A stretch of 64,000 nucleotides of DNA from Lysobacter enzymogenes (lineage in GTDB: Bacteria > Pseudomonadota > Gammaproteobacteria > Xanthomonadales > Xanthomonadaceae). Positions 1 through 8,611 of this stretch are shown here, in pieces. The notes below the pieces were generated by a model. That model made no database searches. It had not been told where the DNA came from and saw nothing but the letters and a program-made list of their open reading frames with translations. The stretch spans positions 186,001 through 250,000 of the forward strand of contig NZ_FNOG01000002.1 of the NCBI RefSeq assembly GCF_900106525.1. The letters run 5' to 3'. A program made the position numbers and the translations under genes. The stretch's first letter is position 1. Every line of letters starts with the position of its first letter.

Positions 1-381
1 CGCGAGGCTTGTCGGTTTCGGGCGTGTCGGCGCCTGCGCGCACGCGGCCGGCGCGGGTTCGGTGCCGCACGCGCGTCTGCAGCCGCAGCGGCGGCGCCTT
101 CGCAGCACGGGCGCGTTCGCGGACGCCAGGTGACTGGTTCGCGAACGGCCGGATCGGACTCGTCCGAAAGCGGAAACTTTGCAAATTCAATCACATATTC
201 ACATTCAGAAGATTCTCGTCCGGTCGCTACCGCCGGTTGCGCAACTCCTAACGTGGATCGCGACTCGCCGCGTCGCCGCGCTTTCGCCAGCGCGCCGGCG
301 CGACGCAGCCGACCGGCGGCGTCCGCGCGCATCGCGCCCGAGCGCCGCCTCTTCACAGCACCTTCCATAGGGGATCGCTCC
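1..381. other. Upstream region of the first M4 protease gene, no gene supported
   Basis: I see no convincing gene here; open frames in it are short and of arginine-rich, shadow-like composition. Bases 170 to 225 are clearly richer in A and T than the surroundings and lie about 160 to 210 bases before the protease start, so this is the likely promoter area. I cannot name a -10 or -35 box with confidence. The first 130 bases may belong to the flank of a gene outside the window. Confidence 0.4.
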
Positions 382-2208
382 ATGCAGTTGAAGACCGCTT
401 TGCTCAGCACCGCCGTCGTCGCCGCCCTCGCCGGCCTGTGCCTGCATACGGCATCGACCGATACACCGGCCGCACGCGCCGCCGCCCTGCCGGCGGCCGG
501 CCAGGCCGCGTCGGCCACATCCGCCGCGCCGGCCCTGGCCGCGACCACGGCCGCAGCGCACGCCGGGCACCGGCTGTCGGGCCTGTTCGCCGGCACCGGC
601 GCGCGTCCGGGCAGCGAACTGGCCGCGGCGTCCGAGTCGCCGGCGCAGGCCGATGCCTCACCCGCGGCGAACCGGGCCCGCGCCCTGCTGCACGGCGCGA
701 CCGGGCAAGAGCTGCACCGCGTCGCCGCCGACGCCTTCGTCGCCCGCGACGTGATGATCGACCGCGACGGCACCGAGCACGTGCGCATGGAGCGCACCTA
801 CCAGGGCCTGCCGGTGGTCGGCGGCGATTTCGTCGTGCACAGCCGCAACGGCGAACTCGAGTCGATCAGCCAGGGCGACAACCTGCGCACCTTCGGCCGT
901 CCCGACATCCAGCCGAAGATCGACGCCGCGCAGGCGCGCGCCACCGCCGCCAGCGCGTTCGACGGCGCCGTCGCCGCGGTCGACAACGCCGGGCTGGTGG
1001 TGTTCGCCCAGGGCACCGCGCCGACTCTGGCCTACCAGATGGAGCTGCGCGGCGATCGCCGCAACGATCAGGCGCCGGGCCACCTCACCTATTACGTGGA
1101 CGCCGGCACCGGCGCGCTGCTGCACACCGAAGACCGGGTCCAGACCGCCGCCGCCAACGGCACCGGCAAGAGCCTGATCTACGGCAACATCGGCATCGTC
1201 ACCGACTCCACCGCCAGCGGCTTCCGCCTGGTCGATCCCAATCGCGGCGGCGGCTCGACCCTCGACGCCAACAACGCCTCGGTCAACAACGTCAGCGGCG
1301 GCTATCCGAACGCGGTGCTGTTCACCGACGCGGACAACGTCTGGGGCAACAACGCCATGTCCGACCGCGCCAGCGCCGCCACCGACGCGCACTACGGCGT
1401 CGCGGTCACCTGGGATTACTTCAAGAACGTGCATGGCCGCAGCGGCATCTTCAACGACGGCAAGGGCGTGCGCAGCGTCGTCCATATCGGCACCAACTAT
1501 GTCAACGCGTTCTGGTACGACAACGGCAGAACGGTCAAGTACATGGGCTACGGCGACGGCGACGGCAACACCTACAACCCGCTCGTCGCCATCGACGTGG
1601 CCGGCCACGAAATGACCCACGGCATCACCGGCGCGACCGCCCGGCTGGGTTACTACAACGTCAAGGACACCGGCGGCATCAACGAAGGCATCTCCGATAT
1701 CTTCGGCACGCTGGTCGAGTTCTACGCCAACAACGCCAGCGATGCGGGCGACTACCTGATCGGTGAGAAGATCTATAAGAGCAATCCCAGCGGAACCAAC
1801 GCGCTGCGCGTGATGTTCAAGCAGGACGCCGACGGCGCCTCCAAGGTGTGCTATCCGTCCGGCGGCTTCGCCACCGGGACCCAGGCCAGGGGGCCCAACG
1901 ATCCGCACCTCACCTCCGGCGTGATCAACCGCGTGTTCTATCTCGCCTCCGAAGGCGCGGTGGTGCCGAGCGGCTTCAACTACACCAAGGCCCAGTTGGT
2001 GTGCAACAACGACACCACCATCGCCGGCGTCGGCCGCGACAAGATCGGCGCGATCATGTACCGCGCGCTGACCCGTTACTTCGTCTCCAGCACCACCTAC
2101 CCGCAGGCGCGCACCTGGACCCTGCAGGCGGCGGCCGACCTGTACGGCGCCAACTCGCCCGAGCACGCCACCCTGGCGCGGGCCTGGAGCGCGGTCAGCG
2201 TCAACTGA
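382..2208 (+). CDS. Secreted M4 family (thermolysin-like) zinc metalloprotease, copy 1
   Basis: This is a 608-residue extracellular neutral protease precursor. An N-terminal signal peptide (about 1-25) is followed by an Ala-rich linker, an FTP/PepSY-type propeptide (roughly 85-260) and the M4 catalytic domain. The zinc motif HEMTH is at 409-413, the third ligand is Glu435 in NEGISD, and a DPH motif further on supplies the thermolysin His231 equivalent. The gap between HExxH and the Glu is two residues longer than in thermolysin. The ATG at 382 is chosen because it starts a normal signal peptide; the frame is open further upstream but has no such feature. The next gene is a close paralog in the same orientation. 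Proteases of this type are activated by cleaving off the propeptide; a role in feeding on proteins or prey is inferred. Confidence 0.95.
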   Translation: MQLKTALLSTAVVAALAGLCLHTASTDTPAARAAALPAAGQAASATSAAPALAATTAAAHAGHRLSGLFAGTGARPGSELAAASESPAQADASPAANRARALLHGATGQELHRVAADAFVARDVMIDRDGTEHVRMERTYQGLPVVGGDFVVHSRNGELESISQGDNLRTFGRPDIQPKIDAAQARATAASAFDGAVAAVDNAGLVVFAQGTAPTLAYQMELRGDRRNDQAPGHLTYYVDAGTGALLHTEDRVQTAAANGTGKSLIYGNIGIVTDSTASGFRLVDPNRGGGSTLDANNASVNNVSGGYPNAVLFTDADNVWGNNAMSDRASAATDAHYGVAVTWDYFKNVHGRSGIFNDGKGVRSVVHIGTNYVNAFWYDNGRTVKYMGYGDGDGNTYNPLVAIDVAGHEMTHGITGATARLGYYNVKDTGGINEGISDIFGTLVEFYANNASDAGDYLIGEKIYKSNPSGTNALRVMFKQDADGASKVCYPSGGFATGTQARGPNDPHLTSGVINRVFYLASEGAVVPSGFNYTKAQLVCNNDTTIAGVGRDKIGAIMYRALTRYFVSSTTYPQARTWTLQAAADLYGANSPEHATLARAWSAVSVN

Positions 2209-2240
2209 TCCATCGCCACATCGCGCCGTCGCGGCGCTTG

Positions 2241-2268
2241 CGAACGGCCCGCACACGCGGGCCGTTCG
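2241..2268 (+). terminator. Rho-independent-type terminator after M4 copy 1
   Basis: A perfect 12-bp stem (CGAACGGCCCGC with its complement) closes a 4-base loop 32 bases past the stop codon. Only three T follow closely, so termination may be partial. The hairpin corresponds to the one after copy 2, so it was probably duplicated with the gene. Confidence 0.7.
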
Positions 2269-2345
2269 CCTTTGCGATCCGGGCGCCGACCCAGCGCGCG
2301 GCGCCGCTTCGCACGCGCCACAGACCGACCGTTCGGCTGCTTGCG

Positions 2346-2401
2346 CATTACGGCGCTGTAATGTGTGACAAACAACAATAAGCACTGCGCGATTGTGTGA
2401 C
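2346..2401. promoter_or_regulatory. Palindrome and direct repeats in the promoter region of M4 copy 2
   Basis: CATTAC and GTAATG form an inverted repeat spaced by 6 bases (2346-2363). TGTGTGAC occurs directly repeated at 2362 and 2394, exactly 32 bases (about three helical turns) apart. This spot lies about 190 to 245 bases before the second M4 protease gene, in the most A+T-rich part of the gap. A regulator-binding role is inferred; the half-sites resemble one half of a Clp/CRP site but no full TGTGA-N6-TCACA is present. Confidence 0.35.
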
Positions 2402-2590
2402 GCGCGGGAGGGTTCGCTCGCTCACACAAGATGTGCCGCGCGCCTAAGGTCTTCCTGCCCGCTCGTTATCGGCACGCCACTTGGAACGTGCCAGGCGACG
2501 CGGGTCCACCGCACCCGACGCGTTGCCGCCACCGGCGCGGCACGGGCGCGCTTTGGCCCGATTTTCCAACTCTTATGGGGAAGACCGCAG

Positions 2591-4393
2591 ATGCAACTCA
2601 AGACCGCATTGCTCGGCAGCGCCATTCTCGCCGCCCTGGCCCTCGTCGCCGGACGCACCGGCGCCGGCATCGACACCGCTCCGGCCGGCCGCGCCGCCGA
2701 CACCGCCGCTACGGCCGCCGGCAGCGCCGCGAACGCCAACGCGCCGCAGTCCGTCGCCGCGCACCACCACACCCCGCTGGCGGCGCTGTTCGCCGGCACC
2801 GGCGCGCGTCCGGGCAGCGACCTGGTCGCGTCCTCGTCCGGCGAAGCCGAAGCCGACGCCTCGCCGGCCGCCACGCGCGCGCGCGGCCTGCTGCAAGGCG
2901 CCGCCGGCGAGCAGGTGCATCGCGTCGCCGCCGACGCCTTCGCCGCCCGCGACGTGATGGTCGACCGCGACGGCACCGAGCACGTGCGCATGGAACGCAG
3001 CTACCACGGCCTGCCGGTGGTCGGCGGCGATTTCGTGGTGCATAGCCGCAACGGCGAACTCAAGTCGATCAGCCAGGGCGACAACATGCGCACCACCGCG
3101 CGCCCCGAGCTGCAGCCCAAGATCGGCCTGGAGCAGGCCAAGATCGAGGCCGGCGCCAACTTCGACGGCCAGGTGCGCAAGATCGACAACGCCGGCCTGG
3201 TGGTGTTCGCGCGCGGGGTCGAGCCGACCCTGGCCTATCAGCTGGAACTGCACGGCGAGCGCCGCAACGACCCGCTGCCGGGCCACATCACCTACTTCGT
3301 CGACGCCGGCAACGGCAAGCTGCTGCAGGCCGACGACCGGGTCCAGACCGCCGCGTCCAACGGCACCGGCAAGACCTTGCTGATCGGCAACGTCGGCATC
3401 GTCACCGACTCCACCAGCAGCGGCTTCCGCCTGGTCGACCCGAGCCGCGGCAACGGCTCGACCTACGACGCCCAGGGCTCGATGAGCTACAGCACCGGCT
3501 TCCCCGGCGCGCCGTTGTTCACCGACGCCGACAACACCTGGGGCAACAACGCCACCAGCGACCGCGCCACCGTCGCCGCCGATGCCTACTACGGCGTCGC
3601 TGCGACCTGGGACTATTACAAGAACGTGCACGGCCGCAACGGCATCTTCAACGACGGCAACGGCGTGAAGAGCTTCGTCCATGTCGGCAACGCCTACGAC
3701 AACGCCTTCTGGTACGGCTCGCAGAAGCTGATGGCCTACGGCGACGGCTCCAGCTTCAAGCCGCTGGTGGCGCTGGACGTGGCCGGCCACGAGATGACCC
3801 ACGGCGTCACCGAGGCCACCGCGCGCCTGGGTTACTACAACATCAAGGACACCGGCGGCCTCAACGAAGGCATCTCCGACATCTTCGGCACCCTGGTCGA
3901 GTTCAGCGCCAACAACCCGAACGACCCGGGCGATTACCTGATGGGCGAGAAGCTGGTCAAGAACAACCCCAACGGCACCAGCGCGCTGCGCATCCTGTTC
4001 AAGCAGGACGCCGACGGCCGTTCGAAGGTGTGCTACCCGTCCGGCGGCTTCACCGCTTCGCAGACCGGCCAGGGGGGCACCTACGATCCGCACTTCACCT
4101 CCGGCGTGCTCAACCGCGTGTTCTACCTCGCCTCCGAAGGCGTGGTGGTGCCGAGCGGCTTCAGCTACACCAAGGCCCAATTGGTGTGCAACAACGACAC
4201 CACCATCGCCGGCATCGGCCGCAACAAGGTCGGCGCGATCATGTACCGCGCACTGACCCGCTACTTCGTCTCCAGCACCACCTATCCGCAGGCGCGCACC
4301 TGGACCCTGCAGGCGGCGACCGATCTGTACGGCGCCAACTCCGCCGAGTACAACGCGCTGGCGCGGGTGTGGACGGCGGTCAACGTCAACTGA
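2591..4393 (+). CDS. Secreted M4 family zinc metalloprotease, copy 2
   Basis: This 600-residue paralog of the preceding gene has the same order: signal peptide, Ala-rich linker, FTP/PepSY propeptide and M4 catalytic domain. The motif HEMTH is at 400-404 and the third zinc ligand is Glu426. The two proteins are nearly identical through the catalytic core and the C-terminal 90 residues, and they differ most in the N-terminal linker and around residues 280-380. The start ATG at 2591 gives MQLKTALL, matching copy 1. Each copy has its own upstream region and terminator, so they are probably separate transcription units rather than one operon. Confidence 0.95.
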   Translation: MQLKTALLGSAILAALALVAGRTGAGIDTAPAGRAADTAATAAGSAANANAPQSVAAHHHTPLAALFAGTGARPGSDLVASSSGEAEADASPAATRARGLLQGAAGEQVHRVAADAFAARDVMVDRDGTEHVRMERSYHGLPVVGGDFVVHSRNGELKSISQGDNMRTTARPELQPKIGLEQAKIEAGANFDGQVRKIDNAGLVVFARGVEPTLAYQLELHGERRNDPLPGHITYFVDAGNGKLLQADDRVQTAASNGTGKTLLIGNVGIVTDSTSSGFRLVDPSRGNGSTYDAQGSMSYSTGFPGAPLFTDADNTWGNNATSDRATVAADAYYGVAATWDYYKNVHGRNGIFNDGNGVKSFVHVGNAYDNAFWYGSQKLMAYGDGSSFKPLVALDVAGHEMTHGVTEATARLGYYNIKDTGGLNEGISDIFGTLVEFSANNPNDPGDYLMGEKLVKNNPNGTSALRILFKQDADGRSKVCYPSGGFTASQTGQGGTYDPHFTSGVLNRVFYLASEGVVVPSGFSYTKAQLVCNNDTTIAGIGRNKVGAIMYRALTRYFVSSTTYPQARTWTLQAATDLYGANSAEYNALARVWTAVNVN

Positions 4394-4426
4394 TCCATCG
4401 CTGCATCGCGCCGCGGATCGCGGCGC

Positions 4427-4462
4427 AAGGAACGGCCCGCTCGCGCGGGCCGTTCCTTTTTC
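4427..4462 (+). terminator. Strong Rho-independent terminator after M4 copy 2
   Basis: A perfect 14-bp stem (AAGGAACGGCCCGC and its complement) with a TCGC loop is followed by a run of T. It sits 33 bases after the stop codon and shares the ACGGCCCGC/GCGGGCCGT core with the hairpin after copy 1. Confidence 0.85.
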
Positions 4463-4528
4463 GATGCGGTCTTGGCGGCGCGTTCGTCGCGACCGTTTTA
4501 TCGGCGCCGTGTTTTCAGCGCTGTCGCT

Positions 4529-5770
4529 TCAACGCCGCGCCGGCTCGACCCGCAACGGCGGCCAGCGCCCGTAGGTGAACGCGCGCCACAACCACTCCAC
4601 CGGCCCAAAGCGAAACCGCCGCAGCCACCACGCGCTGAACGCCATTTGCGCGGCGAACAACACCAGCGCAGTGACCATCAGCGTGCTGTACGGCCAGCGC
4701 CCCCACTGGCCCAGGCCGTAGCCGTACAGCGCCCAGGTCGCGATCAGCGATTGCGCGAGGTAATGGCTCAGCGCCATGCGCCCGGCCGGCGCGAAACGCA
4801 GCGGCCAGCGCACGCCGCGCGCGAGCATCAGCGCCACCGCACCGGTCGCGGCCAGCGCCAGCGGCAGGCCGGAGGCGACGTGCAGCGCCTGCGCCAGCAC
4901 CGATCTTGCCGTGAACACCGCCATCGCCGGCGACGGGTCCAGGGCCACGCTGGCGGCGGTCAATACGACGCCGAGCGCAACGCCCCAGCCGATCGCTGCG
5001 CGCCAGTGCGTGCGCCACCCGGCCGCGTCGGCGAGCGCGCCGCTGCGCGCGATGCCGGCGCCGATCAGGAACAAGCCCAGCGTCAACGGCAGCATCACCA
5101 CCCAGCCGCCCACCGTGGCGTCGAAGAAGAACGACCAGCGCTGCGCGGTCGCCGCGGCGTAGTCGCCGCTCGCATAAGCGGCCACTTCCGCGGCGCGCTC
5201 GGCCTGCGCTGCGGCCAGGTGCACGGCGTCGCCGACGGCCACGCCGGGCAGGCTCAGCGAGGCGGCGATCAGCAGCATGAAACCGATGCCGCTGGCGTAC
5301 AGCGCGCCGCCCAGCACGACCCAGCGCTCGGGCGCCCAACCGCGCAGCGCCAGCAGCGCGAACGCGCACAGGGCGTAGGTGACGAGGATGTCGCCGGCCC
5401 AGATCAGCCACGCATGGATCAGGCCGATCGCCAGCAGCCCGACGCTGCGGCGCAGATAGATCGCGGCGAAACCGCGCCCGGCCGACGGCGCGCGCCCGAG
5501 CATGCTGGCGAAGCCCATGCCGAACAGCAGCGCGAACAAGGTCCAGGCCTTGTCGCGGATCGCGACGTAGACGAAGGCCGACCAGGCGTAATCGCCGCCG
5601 CGCAGCGAGGCGTCGATGCCGTCGTGCAGTTCCCGCAACGGCCCGGCGAACGCGGCGACGTTGCTCAGCAAGATGCCGAGCAGGGCCAGGCCGCGCAGCG
5701 CGTCGAGCGCGGCGATGCGCTCGGGCGCCGGCACGGGCGCGAGTTCGAGGGAGGCGGTCGTCGGGGGCAT
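4529..5770 (-). CDS. DUF418 family (YeiB-like) membrane protein
   Basis: The 413-residue product has about ten hydrophobic segments. It opens with the family hallmark DALRGLALLGILLSN near residue 25 and ends with the DUF418 region (about 230-400), which includes LSHYLAQSLIATW and a Trp-rich tail. Members of this family are inner-membrane proteins often proposed to be transporters or acyltransferase-like; no substrate is established. The ATG at 5770 places the hallmark motif at the usual distance from the N terminus; the frame stays open upstream but that extension is Arg-rich and unlikely. It stands alone, convergent with the M4 protease gene. Confidence 0.9.
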   Translation of the reverse strand: MPPTTASLELAPVPAPERIAALDALRGLALLGILLSNVAAFAGPLRELHDGIDASLRGGDYAWSAFVYVAIRDKAWTLFALLFGMGFASMLGRAPSAGRGFAAIYLRRSVGLLAIGLIHAWLIWAGDILVTYALCAFALLALRGWAPERWVVLGGALYASGIGFMLLIAASLSLPGVAVGDAVHLAAAQAERAAEVAAYASGDYAAATAQRWSFFFDATVGGWVVMLPLTLGLFLIGAGIARSGALADAAGWRTHWRAAIGWGVALGVVLTAASVALDPSPAMAVFTARSVLAQALHVASGLPLALAATGAVALMLARGVRWPLRFAPAGRMALSHYLAQSLIATWALYGYGLGQWGRWPYSTLMVTALVLFAAQMAFSAWWLRRFRFGPVEWLWRAFTYGRWPPLRVEPARR

Positions 5771-5862
5771 TGCGGTACGCAGGCGGAAAGGCGAGCGCGA
5801 GTATGCCAAGCGCGGCGGGCAAAGCCGCGGCCGGCGGCGGCGCGCGAACCCACGCAGCCTGA

Positions 5863-6096
5863 TTACTTGCCGAAAGCCACCAACACCGACAACACCAGCA
5901 GCGCCGGCGGCCAAAAACGCACCGGAACCGAATACAGCGACGATTCGGCGCCTATGGACTCTCTAAAGAAGAAGATCAGCCCCGCCGACGCCGCCAGTCC
6001 GGCCGCGGTGCCGGGATGACCGCCCACCTTGCCCGCGCCGGCGACGATCAGGGCGACCAACAGCCCTGCCCACAATCCATTCCCCCGCCACCACAT
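5863..6096 (-). CDS. Small hypothetical membrane protein (77 aa)
   Basis: This short frame encodes 77 residues with three hydrophobic stretches: about 8-22, 31-44 and 61-75. It begins MWWRGNGLW and ends VLVAFGK. Composition is typical of a real small inner-membrane protein rather than an antisense shadow, and no other frame competes here. It lies 92 bases upstream of the DUF418 gene on the same strand and might be cotranscribed with it. I do not recognise a family. The start is uncertain because the frame is open upstream. Confidence 0.5.
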   Translation of the reverse strand: MWWRGNGLWAGLLVALIVAGAGKVGGHPGTAAGLAASAGLIFFFRESIGAESSLYSVPVRFWPPALLVLSVLVAFGK

Positions 6097-6380
6097 CGCG
6101 ACTGCCCCCTGTGCCTTGCCGTCCCGAACGCCAGTATCGGCGCGCCGGAATTCGCGCGGACATCCGGTTCGAGCCGAACCCAGCCGCTCCGCCCCGGGCC
6201 GCCGCGCGTGGCGGCGATGGTAAGCCGCTGGGGCTTGCACGGGTGAGGCATCGGCGATCCGGGCACTCGGCCGCGGTCGGTCGCGGCGGCCGTGCTGCCT
6301 TCCCTTGCCTGTGCTGCTCCCCTCGGCCGCCGACGCATCGCCGCCGCCCTCATCGCAAACCGCAGCCCCGCAAACGCGAA

Positions 6381-6400
6381 CGGCCCGCATGCGCGGGCCG
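6381..6400 (-). terminator. Terminator-like hairpin downstream of slyD
   Basis: CGGCCCGC and GCGGGCCG form an 8-bp stem around an ATGC loop, 41 bases past the slyD stop. The core is the same as in the two M4 terminators, so it may be a favoured terminator stem in this genome. There is no strong T run. Confidence 0.5.
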
Positions 6401-6441
6401 TCCGGTGTCGCCTCGTCGCAGCCCGAACGGGCCGCGCAGGT

Positions 6442-6921
6442 TCAGTGGGCGTGGCCGCCGTCGCCGTGCACGTGGCCGTGCTCGATCTCTTCGGCCGCCG
6501 CTTCGCGCACATCGACGATCTCGATGGCGAAGTGCAGGTCCTTGCCGGCCATCGGGTGGTTCAGGTCGACGTCGACCACGCTCATGCCGACCTTCTGGAT
6601 CGTCACCGCGCGCGGGCCGAAGTTGGTCGGCAGCACCGCCTGCATGCCCGGGACCAGCTTGGCGTCCTTGAAGTACTTCTTCGGCACGCGCTGGGTCAGG
6701 CCGTCCTGGCGCTCGCCGTAGGCCTCGGCGGCCGGGACGTCGGCTTCGAACTTATCGCCGGCTTCGCGGCCGTCCATCGCCTTTTCCAGGCCCGGGATGA
6801 TGTTGTTGTGGCCGATCAGGATCGCCAGCGGTTCGCGGCCTTCCGAGCTCTCGACGGGCTCGCCGCCCTGCTCGGCTACGGTGTAGTGGAAACGCACGAC
6901 GCGATCTTTTTCGATTTTCAT
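6442..6921 (-). CDS. slyD: SlyD-type FKBP peptidyl-prolyl cis-trans isomerase
   Basis: This cytoplasmic prolyl isomerase and chaperone has 159 residues. The FKBP fold halves (about 1-70 and 130-150) are split by an IF (insert-in-flap) domain, seen here as the AYGERQDGLTQRVPKKYF segment and following residues. Typical SlyD motifs are VVRFHYTV near the start, GHNNIIPGLEKAMDG, and NHPMAGKDLHF. The C terminus is His-rich (HGHVHGDGGHAH), as in metal-binding SlyD proteins that help nickel enzyme maturation. The ATG at 6921 matches the family N terminus. It is divergent from an NlpC/P60 lipoprotein gene. Confidence 0.95.
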   Translation of the reverse strand: MKIEKDRVVRFHYTVAEQGGEPVESSEGREPLAILIGHNNIIPGLEKAMDGREAGDKFEADVPAAEAYGERQDGLTQRVPKKYFKDAKLVPGMQAVLPTNFGPRAVTIQKVGMSVVDVDLNHPMAGKDLHFAIEIVDVREAAAEEIEHGHVHGDGGHAH

Positions 6922-7055
6922 GGCTAGTCCGGCTGGGTGGACGCGCACGGCGCGCCCGGGAAATGGAGGAATCGGCGGCCGATGCGTGCCGGCCGCCACA
7001 AAACGACACATCGATTGTCTTGTCGCCGTTGCCGCTAGCCGCCAAGCTATCGGCC

Positions 7056-7631
7056 GTGACGAAGGCCGCGCATTATCCCGGCAACACCGCTCCCGCGCCA
7101 GCGCGCGGGCCCTGGCCGTTGCCGGCCGCCGTGCTCGCCGCGGCCCTGTGCGGCCTGCTCGCCGCCTGCAGCGGCGGCAAGCAGACGGTGCGGCGCGGGC
7201 CGCCGCCGGCGCAACCGGCCCGGGTCTGGCCGCACGTCGCCCCGGACAACCCCGAAGCCGCCAACGCCGTGCTGATGCGCGCCTTCAGCCTGGTCGGCAC
7301 CCCGTACCGCTACGGCGGCAACACCCCGGAAGGCGGCTTCGACTGCAGCGGCCTGGTCAACTACGTCTACCGCGACATGCTGGCGCTGAACCTGCCGCGC
7401 ACCTCGCGCGACCTGGCCGGCTACCAGGGCCCGCGCATCGACCCGATGCGGCTGGCCGGCGGCGACCTGGTGTTCTTCGGCAGCGCCGGCAACGTCAGCC
7501 ACGTCGGCATCTACGTCGGCGAGGGCCGCTTCGTCCACGCCCCCAGCAGCGGCGGCACGGTCCGCCTGGACCGCCTGGACGGGCCGTACTGGCGCGATCA
7601 CTACAGCGGCGCCAAGCGAATTCTCAAGTAA
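7056..7631 (+). CDS. NlpC/P60 family lipoprotein, probable peptidoglycan hydrolase, copy 1
   Basis: The product is a predicted outer-membrane lipoprotein: a signal peptide ends in the lipobox LLAAC near residue 38, followed by a Pro-rich linker and an NlpC/P60 domain (about 70-190). The catalytic Cys97 is in FDCSGL, His149 in SHVGIY and the third polar residue is His161 in FVHAP. Such enzymes cut peptide stems of the cell wall. A GTG start at 7056 gives a normal lipoprotein leader; an ATG at 6963 would add 31 residues and make the n-region too long. The neighbouring gene is a paralog with the same catalytic set. Confidence 0.85.
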   Translation: MTKAAHYPGNTAPAPARGPWPLPAAVLAAALCGLLAACSGGKQTVRRGPPPAQPARVWPHVAPDNPEAANAVLMRAFSLVGTPYRYGGNTPEGGFDCSGLVNYVYRDMLALNLPRTSRDLAGYQGPRIDPMRLAGGDLVFFGSAGNVSHVGIYVGEGRFVHAPSSGGTVRLDRLDGPYWRDHYSGAKRILK

Positions 7632-7678
7632 TTTTGAGATCCGACTGAACAGGACTGAGGCCTGGGACGCGTCAGAAA

Positions 7679-7694
7679 TGTGAGCAAAATCACA
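7679..7694. promoter_or_regulatory. Perfect Clp/CRP-type binding site
   Basis: TGTGAGCAAAATCACA matches the CRP-family consensus TGTGA-N6-TCACA at all ten fixed positions, and one more base pairs on each side. It is centred about 99 bases before the GTG start of the second NlpC/P60 gene and about 55 bases after the stop of the first. In Xanthomonas and Lysobacter the CRP homolog Clp uses this consensus and controls extracellular hydrolases, so the downstream gene is a likely target. Direct regulation is inferred. Confidence 0.75.
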
Positions 7695-7785
7695 TGGATG
7701 ATTACGGCCGCCTAACGAAATTTGAACCACACTGTCCCACCTGGCGGGTATTGTCCTTCTCCGGTGACGACTCTGTGATTACTAA

Positions 7786-8532
7786 GTGACGACTTCGACC
7801 CATCGCCACAACCGCCAGACTGCCACCCCCCAAGCATCTTGCGACACCGTCCACGGCCGACGCCCCGGCCGCCGGGCCAGCCAACGAATCCTGCTGACCG
7901 CCACCCTGGCGGTCTGCGCCCTGCCTGCGTTCGCCCAGTCCGTTTCCGCCAGCGCGGCCTCGTCCCTGCTGCCGGGCGGCCCCTCGCTGCGCAACGATTC
8001 GGCCGACGCGCCGGAAGCCCGCGGCGGCAACATGCTGCCGGAGGCGATGACCCTCTCCGACCGCGCCCTGATGCTGGCGACCGACCTGAACCGCATGCTC
8101 GGCCAGGGTCAGGACGTCCCGCTGAGCAAGAGCGACATCCCGGTCGCCGAACAGGGCCGGATCAAGGGCATGCTGCAGAAGGCCCTGGCCCTGCTGGGCA
8201 CCCCGTACCGCTGGGGCGGCACCTCGCCGGACCAGGGTTTCGACTGCTCGGGCCTGGTCGGCTACGTGTTCCGCAACGCCCTGGGCATCGAACTGCCGCG
8301 CGTCTCGCGCGAGATGGCCAAGACCGGCGAAGTGATCGACCGCGACGCCATGACCGAAGGCGACCTGGTGTTCTTCGGCCGCCGCGGCCGGGTCGACCAC
8401 GTCGGCATCTACCTCGGCGACGGCCGCTTCGTGCACGCCCCGCGCACCGGCAAGGACGTGACCGTCTCGAGCCTGGACAGCGGCTACTGGAGCGGCAAGT
8501 TCATGGAAGCGCGCCGGGTCGACGGGATCTGA
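7786..8532 (+). CDS. NlpC/P60 family secreted cell-wall hydrolase, copy 2
   Basis: This 248-residue protein has a long basic N terminus (HRHNRQ, GRRPGRRAS), a signal peptide core (LLTATLAVCALPAFAQ, about 36-51), a linker and an NlpC/P60 domain (about 125-245). Catalytic residues are Cys154 (FDCSGL), His205 (DHVGIY) and His217 (FVHAP). Unlike its upstream paralog it lacks a lipobox, so it is probably periplasmic or secreted. The start is GTG at 7786; a later start would cut into the leader. A perfect Clp-type site lies about 100 bases upstream. The 154-base gap and that site suggest its own promoter. Confidence 0.85.
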   Translation: MTTSTHRHNRQTATPQASCDTVHGRRPGRRASQRILLTATLAVCALPAFAQSVSASAASSLLPGGPSLRNDSADAPEARGGNMLPEAMTLSDRALMLATDLNRMLGQGQDVPLSKSDIPVAEQGRIKGMLQKALALLGTPYRWGGTSPDQGFDCSGLVGYVFRNALGIELPRVSREMAKTGEVIDRDAMTEGDLVFFGRRGRVDHVGIYLGDGRFVHAPRTGKDVTVSSLDSGYWSGKFMEARRVDGI

Positions 8533-8555
8533 GTTTCGCCGCTACGCGCATTCGA

Positions 8556-8577
8556 CAGGCCGCCTTCGGGCGGCCTG
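8556..8577 (+). terminator. Terminator-like hairpin after NlpC/P60 copy 2
   Basis: CAGGCCGCC and GGCGGCCTG form a 9-bp stem around a TTCG tetraloop 23 bases after the stop. The T tract is weak (TTGCGTTT). Confidence 0.6.
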
Positions 8578-8611
8578 TTGCGTTTGGGGGCTGTATCCCG
8601 ACTTCGTGCTT

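Noticed and set aside
658-2385. Long 575-residue frame on the minus strand under the M4 protease
   Set aside because: It mirrors the codon structure of the protease gene (high GC third positions), has Val/Ala/Gly-rich nonsense composition, and shows no domain.
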